From Siphonodentalium dalli (lineage: Eukaryota; Mollusca; Scaphopoda; Gadilida; Siphonodentaliidae): a DNA stretch of 64,000 bases. Each line of letters opens with the position of its first letter. The first letter of the stretch is position 1. Both the position numbers and the translations under genes were made by a program. The DNA lies in contig CP136061.1 in NCBI GenBank assembly GCA_032622095.1, positions 83,862,324 through 83,926,323 on the forward strand, written 5' to 3'. The notes beneath the pieces were generated by a model, which saw only the letters and a list, made by a program, of their open reading frames with translations, ran no database searches and was not told where the DNA came from. Positions 1 through 12,240 of this stretch are shown piece after piece.

Positions 1-332
1 CTTGGGGTGGGACTACGGTCCCCGATAAGGCTACTGGGTGCCGGGAAATCTTAATTGGGTTAACTGCCACCTTTTCCCAATGGGGGGGGGGCTAACACTA
101 CTCAAATTTTTGGGGAGGGGGGCTTTGGCCCCCCTGACCCCCTAATGGTACCTGATGTCCATGCAAAATTCCCAGATTTATCACTTTCTTTACTATCTAC
201 AGGCGAATCCATGCGTTTCTTCTTTAAATCTGTCCAAAATGTGGTCATTATCATTTGAAAATAAGAAAATATGGAATTAACAACTTATCATGGCGAGACG
301 TGAAATTTCGTAAAATTCATATTTTTCCTATA

Positions 333-790
333 GGAATCACTGAACTAAATGGTTTCCCATAGGCGACAGTGTTAACGTTTCCGCCAAATTCACTGAATTG
401 AAGCCTGCAGGCCATACCAGTGATGTTTACCCAGCTAGATTGACACCAGTTGATCACGAAAATGCAAGAAAAATCATAGGTCATGTGTTTACTTTTAAAA
501 ATAAATCCCCAAGTGTACGACGGGGCTATCCCACAGCCAAATTTGATCTGGAAAAATCCAGAACTACAGCAGCTAGTTAAATAAATTTCCCGCTCACAAA
601 AATCCATTCCCCCATTCATTCACCAGTTTAAATTATTTAGATATTATGTACAAGTCAAATAAACGCGATGTCATCCCTTAACAACGTGTCGCATGTATCA
701 GGTGAAGGTCATTCTTCAGTTACCTTCACCTTTAGGGTTCCACGGTGTACTCGCTCCCCGACTCTAGAACACATTTAGCTCCCTGATTCC
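333..790. mobile_element. Module B, 458-bp MITE-like TIR element (first of 28 copies)
   Basis: The module starts GGAATCA and ends TGATTCC. These 7-bp perfect ends extend to about 22 bp of imperfect inverted repeat (both ends read inward as GGAATCA, then GA, then CTAAATG). TATA lies directly outside each end (329-332 and 791-794). Short units carry a single TATA and no module, exactly as expected for an empty site with a 4-bp (or TA) target duplication. The 8-bp direct repeat TTCCTATA at both edges also allows simple deletion. Copies start at 333, 2581, 3936, 5284, 6635, 8872, 10221, 12397, 14641, 16885, 18247, 20493, 21844, 24090, 25441, 26792, 28143, 29491, 30841, 32188, 33537, 34891, 36246, 37595, 38954, 40308, 41659 and 43010, each 458 bp. 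No transposase is encoded. Superfamily not assigned. Confidence 0.72.
700..731. repeat. Hairpin inside module B
   Basis: AGGTGAAGGT (700-709) and ACCTTCACCT (722-731) are perfect 10-bp inverted repeats around a 12-nt loop, about 60 bp from the right end of module B. It is present at the same place in the other copies, including the terminal copy at about 43377-43408. Subterminal hairpins are common in non-autonomous elements; no role is shown. Confidence 0.8.
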
Positions 791-1335
791 TATATATATG
801 TATATGTGTGAAACACAGCGTTTCTTATAGTATTTTATCAAAATATAGACCTTACTGAAATAAAAAATGGATTATATCGAGCAGTAGTTGTTTATTTTTC
901 CAATATGAGGCATCCTGAAAATTAGTGTCAATCCTCAAAATAAAGCCAAAAAATTTAGATTTTTTTTTCAATTTTACTAGCTGATGCATCTCGTATAACT
1001 GAAGAATGCCCTTATATACGATACTATTACTAAATTGAAGAGGATATGTTAATATACATTTTGAGTGGGATAACTTGTCCAATTTTAAACCCTTTTCATG
1101 CAAAATTTGTCAATTTATAATAAACATTTACAAAAATTAACAGAAAATTTAAATAAAAAATACTTTAATAGCATAATAAAGCAACTATAAGTCAATTTAA
1201 ATATCTAAACATCATCATACAACATCAGCCACAGTCTCAGGCATGAAATTTGACCAGATGGCAGGGCATACTGTCTGTTTAACAAACCTGCCATGACAGT
1301 TTTGCACGACATTAACACTACTGGCGATGCCATCA

Positions 1336-1447
1336 CCCCCCCCCCCCCCCGACTTGGGGTGGGACTACGGTCCCCGATAAGGCTACTGGGTGCCGGGAAA
1401 TCTTAATTGGGTTAACTGCCACCTTTTCCCAATGGGGGGGGGGGGGG
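1336..1447. repeat. Poly-C / poly-G pair flanking ~83 bp, part A of unit
   Basis: A C15 run (1336-1350) and a G14 run (1434-1447) face each other across 83 bp, so they could pair as a long stem or form G-quadruplex/i-motif structures on opposite strands. The pair recurs in every unit with variable length: C runs of about 9 (near 31844) to 21 (13400-13420), G runs of about 8 (13504-13511) to 21 (17985-18005). Length differences are real replication slippage or homopolymer sequencing error; the sequence alone cannot say which. Confidence 0.9.
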
Positions 1448-1471
1448 CTAACACTACTCAAATTTTTGGGG

Positions 1472-1491
1472 AGGGGGGCTTTGGCCCCCCT
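1472..1491. repeat. G-rich perfect hairpin in part A
   Basis: AGGGGGGC, a TTTG loop, then GCCCCCCT form an 8-bp perfect stem, flanked outside by GGGG and CCCCC that could extend the pairing. Present in every unit except the one near 12231, where a 62-bp deletion removed it. Confidence 0.85.
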
Positions 1492-1684
1492 GACCCCCTA
1501 ATGGTACCTGATGTCCATGCAAAATTCCCAGATTTATCACTTTCTTTACTATCTACAGGCGAATCCATGCGTTTCTTCTTTAAATCTGTCCAAAATGTGG
1601 TCATTATCATTTGAAAATAAGAAAATATGGAATTAACAACTTATCATGGCGAGACGTGAAATTTCGTAAAATTCATATTTTTCC

Positions 1685-1688
1685 TATA
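1685..1688. repeat. Empty B site in a short unit (first of seven)
   Basis: TTCC-TATA runs straight into TATATGTATATG with no module B. The same junction occurs with TATA starting at 1685, 7981, 11569, 13749, 15991, 19595 and 23195. All seven are at the identical position, and all lie in the left 24 kb of the array. None occurs between 23.2 kb and the array end at 43.47 kb. Confidence 0.9.
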
Positions 1689-4600
1689 TATATGTATATG
1701 TGTGAAACACAGCGTTTCTTATAGTATTTTATCAAAATATAGACCTTACTGAAATAAAAAATGGATTATATCGAGCAGTAGTTGTTTATTTTTCCAATAT
1801 GAGGCATCCTGAAAATTAGTGTCAATCCTCAAAATAAAGCCAAAAAATTTAGATTTGTTTTTCAATTTTACTAGCTGATGCATCTCGTATAACTGAAGAA
1901 TGCCCTTATATACGATACTATTACTAAATTGAAGAGGATATGTTAATATACATTTTGAGTGGGATAACTTGTCCAATTTTAAACCCTTTTCATGCAAAAT
2001 TTGTCAATTTATAATAAACATTTACAAAAATTAACAGAAAATTTAAATAAAAAATACTTTAATAGCATAATAAAGCAACTATAAGTCAATTTAAATATCT
2101 AAACATCATCATACAACATCAGCCACAGTCTCAGGCATGAAATTTGACCAGATGGCAGGGCATACTGTCTGTTTAACAAACCTGCCATGACAGTTTTGCA
2201 CGACATTAACACTACTGGCGATGCCATCACCCCCCCCCCCCCGACTTGGGGTGGGACTACGGTCCCCGATAAGGCTACTGGGTGCCGGGAAATCTTAATT
2301 GGGTTAACTGCCACCTTTTCCCAATGGGGGGGGGGGGGGCTAACACTACTCAATTTTTTGGGGAGGGGGGCTTTGGCCCCCCTGACCCCCTAATGGTACC
2401 TGATGTCCATGCAAAATTCCCAGATTTATCACTTTCTTTACTATCTACAGGCGAATCCATGCGTTTCTTCTTTAAATCTGTCCAAAATGTGGTCATTATC
2501 ATTTGAAAATAAGAAAATATGGAATTAACAACTTATCATGGCGAGACGTGAAATTTCGTAAAATTCATATTTTTCCTATAGGAATCACTGAACTAAATGG
2601 TTTCCCATAGGCGACAGTGTTAACGTTTCCGCCAAATTCACTGAATTGAAGCCTGCAGGCCATACCAGTGATGTTTACCCAGCTAGATTGACACCAGTTG
2701 ATCACGAAAATGCAAGAAAAATCATAGGTCATGTGTTTACTTTTAAAAATAAATCCCCAAGTGTACGACGGGGCTATCCCACAGCCAAATTTGATCTGGA
2801 AAAATCCAGAACTACAGCAGCTAGTTAAATAAATTTCCCGCTCACAAAAATCCATTCCCCCATTCATTCACCAGTTTAAATTATTTAGATATTATGTACA
2901 AGTCAAATAAACGCGATGTCATCCTTTAACAACGTGTCGCATGTATCAGGTGAAGGTCATTCTTCAGTTACCTTCACCTTTAGGGTTCCACGGTGTACTC
3001 GCTCCCCGACTCTAGAACACATTTAGCTCCCTGATTCCTATATATATGTATATGTGTGAAACACAGCGTTTCTTATAGTATTTTATCAAAATATAGACCT
3101 TACTGAAATAAAAAATGGATTATATCGAGCAGTAGTTGTTTATTTTTCCAATATGAGGCATCCTGAAAATTAGTGTCAGTCCTCAAAATAAAGCCAAAAA
3201 ATTTAGATTTTTTTTTCAATTTTACTAGCTGATGCATCTCGTATAACTGAAGAATGCCCTTATATACGATACTATTACTAAATTGAAGAGGATATGTTAA
3301 TATACATTTTGAGTGGGATAACTTGTCCAATTTTAAACCCTTTTCATGCAAAATTTGTCAATTTATAATAAACATTTACAAAAATTAACAGAAAATTTAA
3401 ATAAAAAATACTTTAATAGCATAATAAAGCAACTATAAGTCAATTTAAATATCTAAACATCATCATACAACATCAGCCACAGTCTCAGGCATGAAATTTG
3501 ACCAGATGGCAGGGCATACTGTCTGTTTAACAAACCTGCCATGACAGTTTTGCACGACATTAACACTACTGGCGATGCCATCACCCCCCCCCCCCCCCCG
3601 ACTTGGGGTGGGACTACGGTCCCCGATAAGGCTACTGGGTGCCGGGAAATCTTAATTGGGTTAACTGCCACCTTTTCCCAATGGGGGGGGGGGGCTAACA
3701 CTACTCAAATTTTTGGGGAGGGGGGCTTTGGCCCCCCTGACCCCCTAATGGTACCTGATGTCCATGCAAAATTCCCAGATTTATCACTTTCTTTACTATC
3801 TACAGGCGAATCCATGCGTTTCTTCTTTAAATCTGTCCAAAATGTGGTCATTATCATTTGAAAATAAGAAAATATGGAATTAACAACTTATCATGGCGAG
3901 ACGTGAAATTTCGTAAAATTCATATTTTTCCTATAGGAATCACTGAACTAAATGGTTTCCCATAGGCGACAGTGTTAACGTTTCCGCCAAATTCACTGAA
4001 TTGAAGCCTGCAGGCCATACCAGTGATGTTTACCCAGCTAGATTGACACCAGTTGATCACGAAAATGCAAGAAAAATCATAGGTCATGTGTTTACTTTTA
4101 AAAATAAATCCCCAAGTGTACGACGGGGCTATCCCACAGCCAAATTTGATCTGGAAAAATCCAGAACTACAGCAGCTAGTTAAATAAATTTCCCGCTCAC
4201 AAAAATCCATTCCCCCATTCATTCACCAGTTTAAATTATTTAGATATTATGTACAAGTCAAATAAACGCGATGTCATCCTTTAACAACGTGTCGCATGTA
4301 TCAGGTGAAGGTCATTCTTCAGTTACCTTCACCTTTAGGGTTCCACGGTGTACTCGCTCCCCGACTCTAGAACACATTTAGCTCCCTGATTCCTATATAT
4401 ATGTATATGTGTGAAACACAGCGTTTCTTATAGTATTTTATCAAAATATAGACCTTACTGAAATAAAAAATGGATTATATCGAGCAGTAGTTGTTTATTT
4501 TTCCAATATGAGGCATCCTGAAAATTAGTGTCAATCCTCAAAATAAAGCCAAAAAATTTAGATTTTTTTTTCAATTTTACTAGCTGATGCATCTCGTATA

Positions 4601-7600
4601 ACTGAAGAATGCCCTTATATACGATACTATTACTAAATTGAAGAGGATATGTTAATATACATTTTGAGTGGGATAACTTGTCCAATTTTAAACCCTTTTC
4701 ATGCAAAATTTGTCAATTTATAATAAACATTTACAAAAATTAACAGAAAATTTAAATAAAAAATACTTTAATAGCATAATAAAGCAACTATAAGTCAATT
4801 TAAATATCTAAACATCATCATACAACATCAGCCACAGTCTCAGGCATGAAATTTGACCAGATGGCAGGGCATACTGTCTGTTTAACAAACCTGCCATGAC
4901 AGTTTTGCACGACATTAACACTACTGGCGATGCCATCACCCCCCCCCCCGACTTGGGGTGGGACTACGGTCCCCGATAAGGCTACTGGGTGCCGGGAAAT
5001 CTTAATTGGGTTAACTGCCACCTTTTCCCAATGGGGGGGGGGCTAACACTACTCAAATTTTTGGGGAGGGGGGCTTTGGCCCCCCTGACCCCCTAATGGT
5101 ACCTGATGTCCATGCAAAATTCCCAGATTTATCACTTTCTTTACTATCTACAGGCGAATCCATGCGTTTCTTCTTTAAATCTGTCCAAAATGTGGTCATT
5201 ATCATTTGAAAATAAGAAAATATGGAATTAACAACTTATCATGGCGAGACGTGAAATTTCGTAAAATTCATATTTTTCCTATAGGAATCACTGAACTAAA
5301 TGGTTTCCCATAGGCGACAGTGTTAACGTTTCCGCCAAATTCACTGAATTGAAGCCTGCAGGCCATACCAGTGATGTTTACCCAGCTAGATTGACACCAG
5401 TTGATCACGAAAATGCAAGAAAAATCATAGGTCATGTGTTTACTTTTAAAAATAAATCCCCAAGTGTACGACGGGGCTATCCCACAGCCAAATTTGATCT
5501 GGAAAAATCCAGAACTACAGCAGCTAGTTAAATAAATTTCCCGCTCACAAAAATCCATTCCCCCATTCATTCACCAGTTTAAATTATTTAGATATTATGT
5601 ACAAGTCAAATAAACGCGATGTCATCCTTTAACAACGTGTCGCATGTATCAGGTGAAGGTCATTCTTCAGTTACCTTCACCTTTAGGGTTCCACGGTGTA
5701 CTCGCTCCCCGACTCTAGAACACATTTAGCTCCCTGATTCCTATATATATGTATATGTGTGAAACACAGCGTTTCTTATAGTATTTTATCAAAATATAGA
5801 CCTTACTGAAATAAAAAATGGATTATATCGAGCAGTAGTTGTTTATTTTTCCAATATGAGGCATCCTGAAAATTAGTGTCAATCCTCAAAATAAAGCCAA
5901 AAAATTTAGATTTTTTTTTCAATTTTACTAGCTGATGCATCTCGTATAACTGAAGAATGCCCTTATATACGATACTATTACTAAATTGAAGAGGATATGT
6001 TAATATACATTTTGAGTGGGATAACTTGTCCAATTTTAAACCCTTTTCATGCAAAATTTGTCAATTTATAATAAACATTTACAAAAATTAACAGAAAATT
6101 TAAATAAAAAATACTTTAATAGCATAATAAAGCAACTATAAGTCAATTTAAATATCTAAACATCATCATACAACATCAGCCACAGTCTCAGGCATGAAAT
6201 TTGACCAGATGGCAGGGCATACTGTCTGTTTAACAAACCTGCCATGACAGTTTTGCACGACATTAACACTACTGGCGATGCCATCACCCCCCCCCCCCCC
6301 GACTTGGGGTGGGACTACGGTCCCCGATAAGGCTACTGGGTGCCGGGAAATCTTAATTGGGTTAACTGCCACCTTTTCCCAATGGGGGGGGGGCTAACAC
6401 TACTCAAATTTTTGGGGAGGGGGGCTTTGGCCCCCCTGACCCCCTAATGGTACCTGATGTCCATGCAAAATTCCCAGATTTATCACTTTCTTTACTATCT
6501 ACAGGCGAATCCATGCGTTTCTTCTTTAAATCTGTCCAAAATGTGGTCATTATCATTTGAAAATAAGAAAATATGGAATTAACAACTTATCATGGCGAGA
6601 CGTGAAATTTCGTAAAATTCATATTTTTCCTATAGGAATCACTGAACTAAATGGTTTCCCATAGGCGACAGTGTTAACGTTTCCGCCAAATTCACTGAAT
6701 TGAAGCCTGCAGGCCATACCAGTGATGTTTACCCAGCTAGATTGACACCAGTTGATCACGAAAATGCAAGAAAAATCATAGGTCATGTGTTTACTTTTAA
6801 AAATAAATCCCCAAGTGTACGACGGGGCTATCCCACAGCCAAATTTGATCTGGAAAAATCCAGAACTACAGCAGCTAGTTAAATAAATTTCCCGCTCACA
6901 AAAATCCATTCCCCCATTCATTCACCAGTTTAAATTATTTAGATATTATGTACAAGTCAAATAAACGCGATGTCATCCTTTAACAACGTGTCGCATGTAT
7001 CAGGTGAAGGTCATTCTTCAGTTACCTTCACCTTTAGGGTTCCACGGTGTACTCGCTCCCCGACTCTAGAACACATTTAGCTCCCTGATTCCTATATATA
7101 TGTATATGTGTGAAACACAGCGTTTCTTATAGTATTTTATCAAAATATAGACCTTACTGAAATAAAAAATGGATTATATCGAGCAGTAGTTGTTTATTTT
7201 TCCAATATGAGGCATCCTGAAAATTAGTGTCAATCCTCAAAATAAAGCCAAAAAATTTAGATTTTTTTTTCAATTTTACTAGCTGATGCATCTCGTATAA
7301 CTGAAGAATGCCCTTATATACGATACTATTACTAAATTGAAGAGGATATGTTAATATACATTTTGAGTGGGATAACTTGTCCAATTTTAAACCCTTTTCA
7401 TGCAAAATTTGTCAATTTATAATAAACATTTACAAAAATTAACAGAAAATTTAAATAAAAAATACTTTAATAGCATAATAAAGCAACTATAAGTCAATTT
7501 AAATATCTAAACATCATCATACAACATCAGCCACAGTCTCAGGCATGAAATTTGACCAGATGGCAGGGCATACTGTCTGTTTAACAAACCTGCCATGACA

Positions 7601-10600
7601 GTTTTGCACGACATTAACACTACTGGCGATGCCATCACCCCCCCCCCCCCCGACTTGGGGTGGGACTACGGTCCCCGATAAGGCTACTGGGTGCCGGGAA
7701 ATCTTAATTGGGTTAACTGCCACCTTTTCCCAATGGGGGGGGGCTAACACTACTCAAATTTTTGGGGAGGGGGGCTTTGGCCCCCCTGACCCCCTAATGG
7801 TACCTGATGTCCATGCAAAATTCCCAGATTTATCACTTTCTTTACTATCTACAGGCGAATCCATGCGTTTCTTCTTTAAATCTGTCCAAAATGTGGTCAT
7901 TATCATTTGAAAATAAGAAAATATGGAATTAACAACTTATCATGGCGAGACGTGAAATTTCGTAAAATTCATATTTTTCCTATATATATGTATATGTGTG
8001 AAACACAGCGTTTCTTATAGTATTTTATCAAAATATAGACCTTACTGAAATAAAAAATGGATTATATCGAGCAGTAGTTGTTTATTTTTCCAATATGAGG
8101 CATCCTGAAAATTAGTGTCAATCCTCAAAATAAAGCCAAAAAATTTAGATTTTTTTTTCAATTTTACTAGCTGATGCATCTCGTATAACTGAAGAATGCC
8201 CTTATATACGATACTATTACTAAATTGAAGAGGATATGTTAATATACATTTTGAGTGGGATAACTTGTCCAATTTTAAACCCTTTTCATGCAAAATTTGT
8301 CAATTTATAATAAACATTTACAAAAATTAACAGAAAATTTAAATAAAAAATACTTTAATAGCATAATAAAGCAACTATAAGTCAATTTAAATATCTAAAC
8401 ATCATCATACAACATCAGCCACAGTCTCAGGCATGAAATTTGACCAGATGGCAGGGCATACTGTCTGTTTAACAAACCTGCCATGACAGTTTTGCACGAC
8501 ATTAACACTACTGGCGATGCCATCACCCCCCCCCCCCGACTTGGGGTGGGACTACGGTCCCCGATAAGGCTACTGGGTGCCGGGAAATCTTAATTGGGTT
8601 AACTGCCACCTTTTCCCAATGGGGGGGGGGCTAACACTACTCAAATTTTTGGGGAGGGGGGCTTTGGCCCCCCTGACCCCCTAATGGTACCTGATGTCCA
8701 TGCAAAATTCCCAGATTTATCACTTTCTTTACTATCTACAGGCGAATCCATGCGTTTCTTCTTTAAATCTGTCCAAAATGTGGTCATTATCATTTGAAAA
8801 TAAGAAAATATGGAATTAACAACTTATCATGGCGAGACGTGAAATTTCGTAAAATTCATATTTTTCCTATAGGAATCACTGAACTAAATGGTTTCCCATA
8901 GGCGACAGTGTTAACGTTTCCGCCAAATTCACTGAATTGAAGCCTGCAGGCCATACCAGTGATGTTTACCCAGCTAGATTGACACCAGTTGATCACGAAA
9001 ATGCAAGAAAAATCATAGGTCATGTGTTTACTTTTAAAAATAAATCCCCAAGTGTACGACGGGGCTATCCCACAGCCAAATTTGATCTGGAAAAATCCAG
9101 AACTACAGCAGCTAGTTAAATAAATTTCCCGCTCACAAAAATCCATTCCCCCATTCATTCACCAGTTTAAATTATTTAGATATTATGTACAAGTCAAATA
9201 AACGCGATGTCATCCTTTAACAACGTGTCGCATGTATCAGGTGAAGGTCATTCTTCAGTTACCTTCACCTTTAGGGTTCCACGGTGTACTCGCTCCCCGA
9301 CTCTAGAACACATTTAGCTCCCTGATTCCTATATATATGTATATGTGTGAAACACAGCGTTTCTTATAGTATTTTATCAAAATATAGACCTTACTGAAAT
9401 AAAAAATGGATTATATCGAGCAGTAGTTGTTTATTTTTCCAATATGAGGCATCCTGAAAATTAGTGTCAATCCTCAAAATAAAGCCAAAAAATTTAGATT
9501 TTTTTTTCAATTTTACTAGCTGATGCATCTCGTATAACTGAAGAATGCCCTTATATACGATACTATTACTAAATTGAAGAGGATATGTTAATATACATTT
9601 TGAGTGGGATAACTTGTCCAATTTTAAACCCTTTTCATGCAAAATTTGTCAATTTATAATAAACATTTACAAAAATTAACAGAAAATTTAAATAAAAAAT
9701 ACTTTAATAGCATAATAAAGCAACTATAAGTCAATTTAAATATCTAAACATCATCATACAACATCAGCCACAGTCTCAGGCATGAAATTTGACCAGATGG
9801 CAGGGCATACTGTCTGTTTAACAAACCTGCCATGACAGTTTTGCACGACATTAACACTACTGGCGATGCCATCACCCCCCCCCCCGACTTGGGGTGGGAC
9901 TACGGTCCCCGATAAGGCTACTGGGTGCCGGGAAATCTTAATTGGGTTAACTGCCACCTTTTCCCAATGGGGGGGGGGGCTAACACTACTCAAATTTTTG
10001 GGGAGGGGGGCTTTGGCCCCCCTGACCCCCTAATGGTACCTGATGTCCATGCAAAATTCCCAGATTTATCACTTTCTTTACTATCTACAGGCGAATCCAT
10101 GCGTTTCTTCTTTAAATCTGTCCAAAATGTGGTCATTATCATTTGAAAATAAGAAAATATGGAATTAACAACTTATCATGGCGAGACGTGAAATTTCGTA
10201 AAATTCATATTTTTCCTATAGGAATCACTGAACTAAATGGTTTCCCATAGGCGACAGTGTTAACGTTTCCGCCAAATTCACTGAATTGAAGCCTGCAGGC
10301 CATACCAGTGATGTTTACCCAGCTAGATTGACACCAGTTGATCACGAAAATGCAAGAAAAATCATAGGTCATGTGTTTACTTTTAAAAATAAATCCCCAA
10401 GTGTACGACGGGGCTATCCCACAGCCAAATTTGATCTGGAAAAATCCAGAACTACAGCAGCTAGTTAAATAAATTTCCCGCTCACAAAAATCCATTCCCC
10501 CATTCATTCACCAGTTTAAATTATTTAGATATTATGTACAAGTCAAATAAACGCGATGTCATCCTTTAACAACGTGTCGCATGTATCAGGTGAAGGTCAT

Positions 10601-12224
10601 TCTTCAGTTACCTTCACCTTTAGGGTTCCACGGTGTACTCGCTCCCCGACTCTAGAACACATTTAGCTCCCTGATTCCTATATATATGTATATGTGTGAA
10701 ACACAGCGTTTCTTATAGTATTTTATCAAAATATAGACCTTACTGAAATAAAAAATGGATTATATCGAGCAGTAGTTGTTTATTTTTCCAATATGAGGCA
10801 TCCTGAAAATTAGTGTCAATCCTCAAAATAAAGCCAAAAAATTTAGATTTTTTTTTCAATTTTACTAGCTGATGCATCTCGTATAACTGAAGAATGCCCT
10901 TATATACGATACTATTACTAAATTGAAGAGGATATGTTAATATACATTTTGAGTGGGATAACTTGTCCAATTTTAAACCCTTTTCATGCAAAATTTGTCA
11001 ATTTATAATAAACATTTACAAAAATTAACAGAAAATTTAAATAAAAAATACTTTAATAGCATAATAAAGCAACTATAAGTCAATTTAAATATCTAAACAT
11101 CATCATACAACATCAGCCACAGTCTCAGGCATGAAATTTGACCAGATGGCAGGGCATACTGTCTGTTTAACAAACCTGCCATGACAGTTTTGCACGACAT
11201 TAACACTACTGGCGATGCCATCACCCCCCCCCCCCCCCGACTTGGGGTGGGACTACGGTCCCCGATAAGGCTACTGGGTGCCGGGAAATCTTAATTGGGT
11301 TAACTGCCACCTTTTCCCAATGGGGGGGGGGCTAACACTACTCAAATTTTTGGGGAGGGGGGCTTTGGCCCCCCTGACCCCCTAATGGTACCTGATGTCC
11401 ATGCAAAATTCCCAGATTTATCACTTTCTTTACTATCTACAGGCGAATCCATGCGTTTCTTCTTTAAATCTGTCCAAAATGTGGTCATTATCATTTGAAA
11501 ATAAGAAAATATGGAATTAACAACTTATCATGGCGAGACGTGAAATTTCGTAAAATTCATATTTTTCCTATATATATGTATATGTGTGAAACACAGCGTT
11601 TCTTATAGTATTTTATCAAAATATAGACCTTACTGAAATAAAAAATGGATTATATCGAGCAGTAGTTGTTTATTTTTCCAATATGAGGCATCCTGAAAAT
11701 TAGTGTCAATCCTCAAAATAAAGCCAAAAAATTTAGATTTTTTTTTCAATTTTACTAGCTGATGCATCTCGTATAACTGAAGAATGCCCTTATATACGAT
11801 ACTATTACTAAATTGAAGAGGATATGTTAATATACATTTTGAGTGGGATAACTTGTCCAATTTTAAACCCTTTTCATGCAAAATTTGTCAATTTATAATA
11901 AACATTTACAAAAATTAACAGAAAATTTAAATAAAAAATACTTTAATAGCATAATAAAGCAACTATAAGTCAATTTAAATATCTAAACATCATCATACAA
12001 CATCAGCCACAGTCTCAGGCATGAAATTTGACCAGATGGCAGGGCATACTGTCTGTTTAACAAACCTGCCATGACAGTTTTGCACGACATTAACACTACT
12101 GGCGATGCCATCACCCCCCCCCCGACTTGGGGTGGGACTACGGTCCCCGATAAGGCTACTGGGTGCCGGGAAATCTTAATTGGGTTAACTGCCACCTTTT
12201 CCCAATGGGGGGGGGGGCTAACAC

Positions 12225-12240
12225 TACTCAAATTCCCAGA
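12225..12240. repeat. 62-bp internal deletion in one satellite unit
   Basis: The G-rich hairpin and the following segment up to GCAAAATT are missing, leaving CTCAAATTCCCAG. The lost piece is bounded by the short direct repeat AAATT, which suits slippage or microhomology-mediated deletion. It accounts for the single 1286-bp interval (landmarks 11630 to 12916). Confidence 0.85.

Noticed and set aside
1331-1350. Telomere-like or vector-derived sequence at the C runs
   Set aside because: They are plain homopolymers within each unit, not a telomeric hexamer, and always lie in the same unit context.
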